A stretch of 64,000 bases of DNA, from assembly GCA_035561075.1 (NCBI GenBank), contig DATMYF010000182.1, positions 62,001 through 126,000 on the forward strand, read 5' to 3'. The DNA is from JAMCRM01 sp035561075 (GTDB lineage Bacteria; Acidobacteriota; Terriglobia; Bryobacterales; Bryobacteraceae). Of the stretch, positions 62,343 through 64,000 are shown piece by piece. Under the pieces are notes generated by a model that was not told where the DNA came from, ran no database searches, and saw only the letters and a program-made list of their open reading frames with translations. Every line of letters starts with the position of its first letter. Within the stretch, counting starts at the first letter, position 1. The position numbers were made by a program, and so were the translations under genes.

Positions 62343-63058
62343 GGCAGCGTTCGAAGTCCCGTTAACGGCCCGCTCCAGCCGAAGCGCTGGAGCACGTCCG
62401 GAACGGTTCCCTCTCCCACTACGGCTCCCTTTTCGAAGAAGACGGCTCTCGGTGCCACCGCCCCGGCAAAGAGTACGTCGTGTGTGACCACGATTTTGGC
62501 CTGTGGCAGCTCACGCAGCAATTGAAGCAGCGCGGCTGCCGCGGGCGGGTCCAGGAACGTAGTGGGTTCATCCAGTATCAGAATCTCAGGACGCATCGCC
62601 AGGATTCCCGCGATCGCCACGCGTTTCTTCTCGCCGGCGCTCAGGTGCCACGGCGCGCGGTTCTCCGCGGCCGCCATGCCCACCTGCGCGAGTGCCTCCC
62701 GCGCCCTCTCCATCGCTTCGTCCCCAGTGAGTCCCAGGTTGAGCGGACCGAACGCCGCGTCCTCGATTACCGTGGGCATGAATAACTGGCTGTCCGAATC
62801 CTGAAAGACCAGCCCGATCTTCCGGCGCGCGTGGGACAGAGTCTCCTTTGTAAGTGGCACGCCACAGATTTCGATCGTGCCTTCGCCGCTCAACAGACCG
62901 TTCAGGTGCAGCACAAATGTGGTCTTACCGGAGCCATTTGGCCCCAGAAGCGCCACAGTCTCCCTGGCATCCAGCCAAAAATCCACCCCGTTGAGCGCCG
63001 GGGTGCCATCATGATAGCGAAAGCGAAGGTCCCGCACCTCAATAAGCCGACGGCTCAT
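62339..63058 (-). CDS. cbiO: ECF transporter ATP-binding protein (cobalt-type)
   Basis: A 239-residue ABC ATPase. Walker A is LLGPNGSGKTT (38-48), the Q-loop lies in GLVFQDSDSQLFMPTV, the signature is HLSAGEKKRVAIAGILA and Walker B is ILILDEPTTFLD. The DSQLF after the Q-loop is typical of ECF ATPases. It powers metal uptake with CbiQ. Its start overlaps the cbiQ stop by ATGA. Confidence 0.9.
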   Translation of the reverse strand: MSRRLIEVRDLRFRYHDGTPALNGVDFWLDARETVALLGPNGSGKTTFVLHLNGLLSGEGTIEICGVPLTKETLSHARRKIGLVFQDSDSQLFMPTVIEDAAFGPLNLGLTGDEAMERAREALAQVGMAAAENRAPWHLSAGEKKRVAIAGILAMRPEILILDEPTTFLDPPAAAALLQLLRELPQAKIVVTHDVLFAGAVAPRAVFFEKGAVVGEGTVPDVLQRFGWSGPLTGLRTLP

Positions 63059-63777
63059 ACGCCGCCGCCCAACGCCAGCCGCAACGCTAACGGGAAGCCC
63101 GCGGCGGGCACCAGGAACAACGCGTCCGCCAAGCCGAAGCGAAGGTTTCGCACCAGCCGGAAATGGCCCTCAAAGCCGCGCGCCAGCATGGCCCGGTGGA
63201 TATCGGAAGCGCGGACGTGCGAACGCGCGAACAGCACTGCCAGGGCGCCTGCGGCTGCCCGGAAGCGGGTCCGGCCGGCGCGGATTCCTCCGCCGCGGGA
63301 AAGCGCTGCTGCCCGCATGTGTTGCGCCTCCTCCGAGATCACAAATAGGTACCGGTACAGGAACTGTGCCACCATCAGCAGGAAGCGCGGCGCCCCCAAT
63401 CCCTCGAAGCCACGCAGCAACGCAGGCAGGGGCGTAGTAGCCACCAGCAGCAGCACCGCGGCGGCCGAAACATAGCTCTTGGCCGCCAGCAGGACCGCGC
63501 GCTGGGGATCGCCCGCCAGCGCCACCGCCCCGGCAAACACCAGCGAGAACGGCAGCACCACCGCCGCCCGCGCCAATGCTCCGGCGGGCGGAATCCGCGC
63601 CCACGCCATGCCCGCGACAAGCATTCCCAGGTATGCCGGACCCAGCACCACAAAATTATGGGTGGAAGTTGTTACCACGATGAGGAATACAACCAGGGCG
63701 GCCGTCTTAGCCCGGGGATCGCGGCGATGCAGCGCGCTCTCCCGCCGGCTCCACTCATCGAGCACCGCGTGGTGCAC
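63055..63777 (-). CDS. cbiQ: ECF transporter transmembrane protein (T component, cobalt-type)
   Basis: A 240-residue membrane protein with about five hydrophobic segments. The HRRDPRAKTAALVVFLIVV start and the coupling-helix motif ARSHVRASDIHRAMLARGFEGH (with ARG near the end) are typical of CbiQ. It starts with GTG at 63777, right after the TAA of the upstream gene. Together with CbiO and the PDGLE protein it should import cobalt (or nickel). Confidence 0.88.
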   Translation of the reverse strand: MHHAVLDEWSRRESALHRRDPRAKTAALVVFLIVVTTSTHNFVVLGPAYLGMLVAGMAWARIPPAGALARAAVVLPFSLVFAGAVALAGDPQRAVLLAAKSYVSAAAVLLLVATTPLPALLRGFEGLGAPRFLLMVAQFLYRYLFVISEEAQHMRAAALSRGGGIRAGRTRFRAAAGALAVLFARSHVRASDIHRAMLARGFEGHFRLVRNLRFGLADALFLVPAAGFPLALRLALGGGV

Positions 63778-64000
63778 TTACACGCTCCGTTTCTTTCCAA
63801 AGCGTCCCAACAGCACGCTCGCCCCGAACATGAGCACCAAACCCGCCATCCCGGCCCCGGCCTTGCGGGCCCACGGGGACTCGAAAAAACCCGCCTCATA
63901 GTCCGCCAGCGGCGTGGCAAACAGGGTTTTAGCGCGCGAGGCGATTCCGACGTCCGCGGCCAGCTTCTCCAGGCCATCCGGATTCGCGGAAGCGAACAGC
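63778..64000 (-). CDS. PDGLE-domain (CbiN-like) cobalt transport protein, C-terminal part
   Basis: Only the last 73 or so residues are in the window; the 5' part lies beyond base 64,000. The visible part reads ASANPDGLEKLAADVG, then TPLADYEAGF, then a membrane helix (MAGLVLMFGASVLLG) and a basic end. PDGLE and the ADY motif are typical of the small helper domain of nickel/cobalt ECF systems, often fused to CbiM. Stop TAA 63778-63780 abuts the cbiQ start. Confidence 0.82.
   Translation of the reverse strand, partial: LFASANPDGLEKLAADVGIASRAKTLFATPLADYEAGFFESPWARKAGAGMAGLVLMFGASVLLGRFGKKRSV

Overview
The window is high-GC bacterial DNA whose gene content fits an acidobacterium of the Solibacter/Bryobacter type. 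This rests on recalled family patterns, not on a search. Pointers are a carboxypeptidase-regulatory/TonB receptor of acidobacterial style, a multi-modular secreted protein carrying an extracellular module I associate with Solibacter, long gene runs joined by 4-base ATGA/GTGA overlaps, and a cobalt ECF transporter with a PDGLE domain. I saw no tRNA, rRNA or CRISPR array.

Bases 1-16,300 form an accessory, surface-polysaccharide-like region. It starts with the 3' part of a Wzy-like membrane protein cut by an IS630-family element. Then come a GT-C type membrane glycosyltransferase, a decayed glycosyltransferase/methyltransferase fusion, two paralogous secreted proteins of unknown enzymology with a third small relative of their C-terminal module, and a coupled trio: AMP-forming ligase, AsnB-type amidotransferase and NadE-like amide synthase.

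Bases 16,500-38,700 look like core chromosome. They hold a coiled-coil hypothetical protein, lpd-lipB-E2, a POTRA protein with DUF763, a BON lipoprotein, a SpoU-type RNA methyltransferase, an ACT protein and superoxide dismutase. These are followed by DUF721-gatC-gatA, a LuxR regulator divergent from a tripartite RND efflux operon, a TPR protein, miaA and a small exported protein.

Bases 38,700-45,140 (minus strand) carry a six-gene stressosome operon: rsbR, rsbS, rsbT, an RsbT-RsbX fusion and two large hybrid histidine kinases. No sigma factor or anti-sigma factor is present. The likely output is phosphorelay signalling, which makes this the most distinctive signalling system in the window.

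Bases 45,200-52,750 combine ribokinase and DUF507 with a sugar or sugar-acid set: two MFS carriers, a Tat-type Gfo/Idh/MocA oxidoreductase and a YjhG-type aldonate dehydratase. Bases 52,740-60,330 hold an HELVH protein, a DUF350 protein, an NlpC/P60 protein, a TonB receptor and three tandem exported amidohydrolase-like proteins. Only the middle amidohydrolase keeps the metal-binding HxH motif. The window ends with a glucuronokinase-like GHMP kinase coupled to D-aminoacyl-tRNA deacylase, a basic small protein, and cbiO-cbiQ plus the end of a PDGLE-domain protein.
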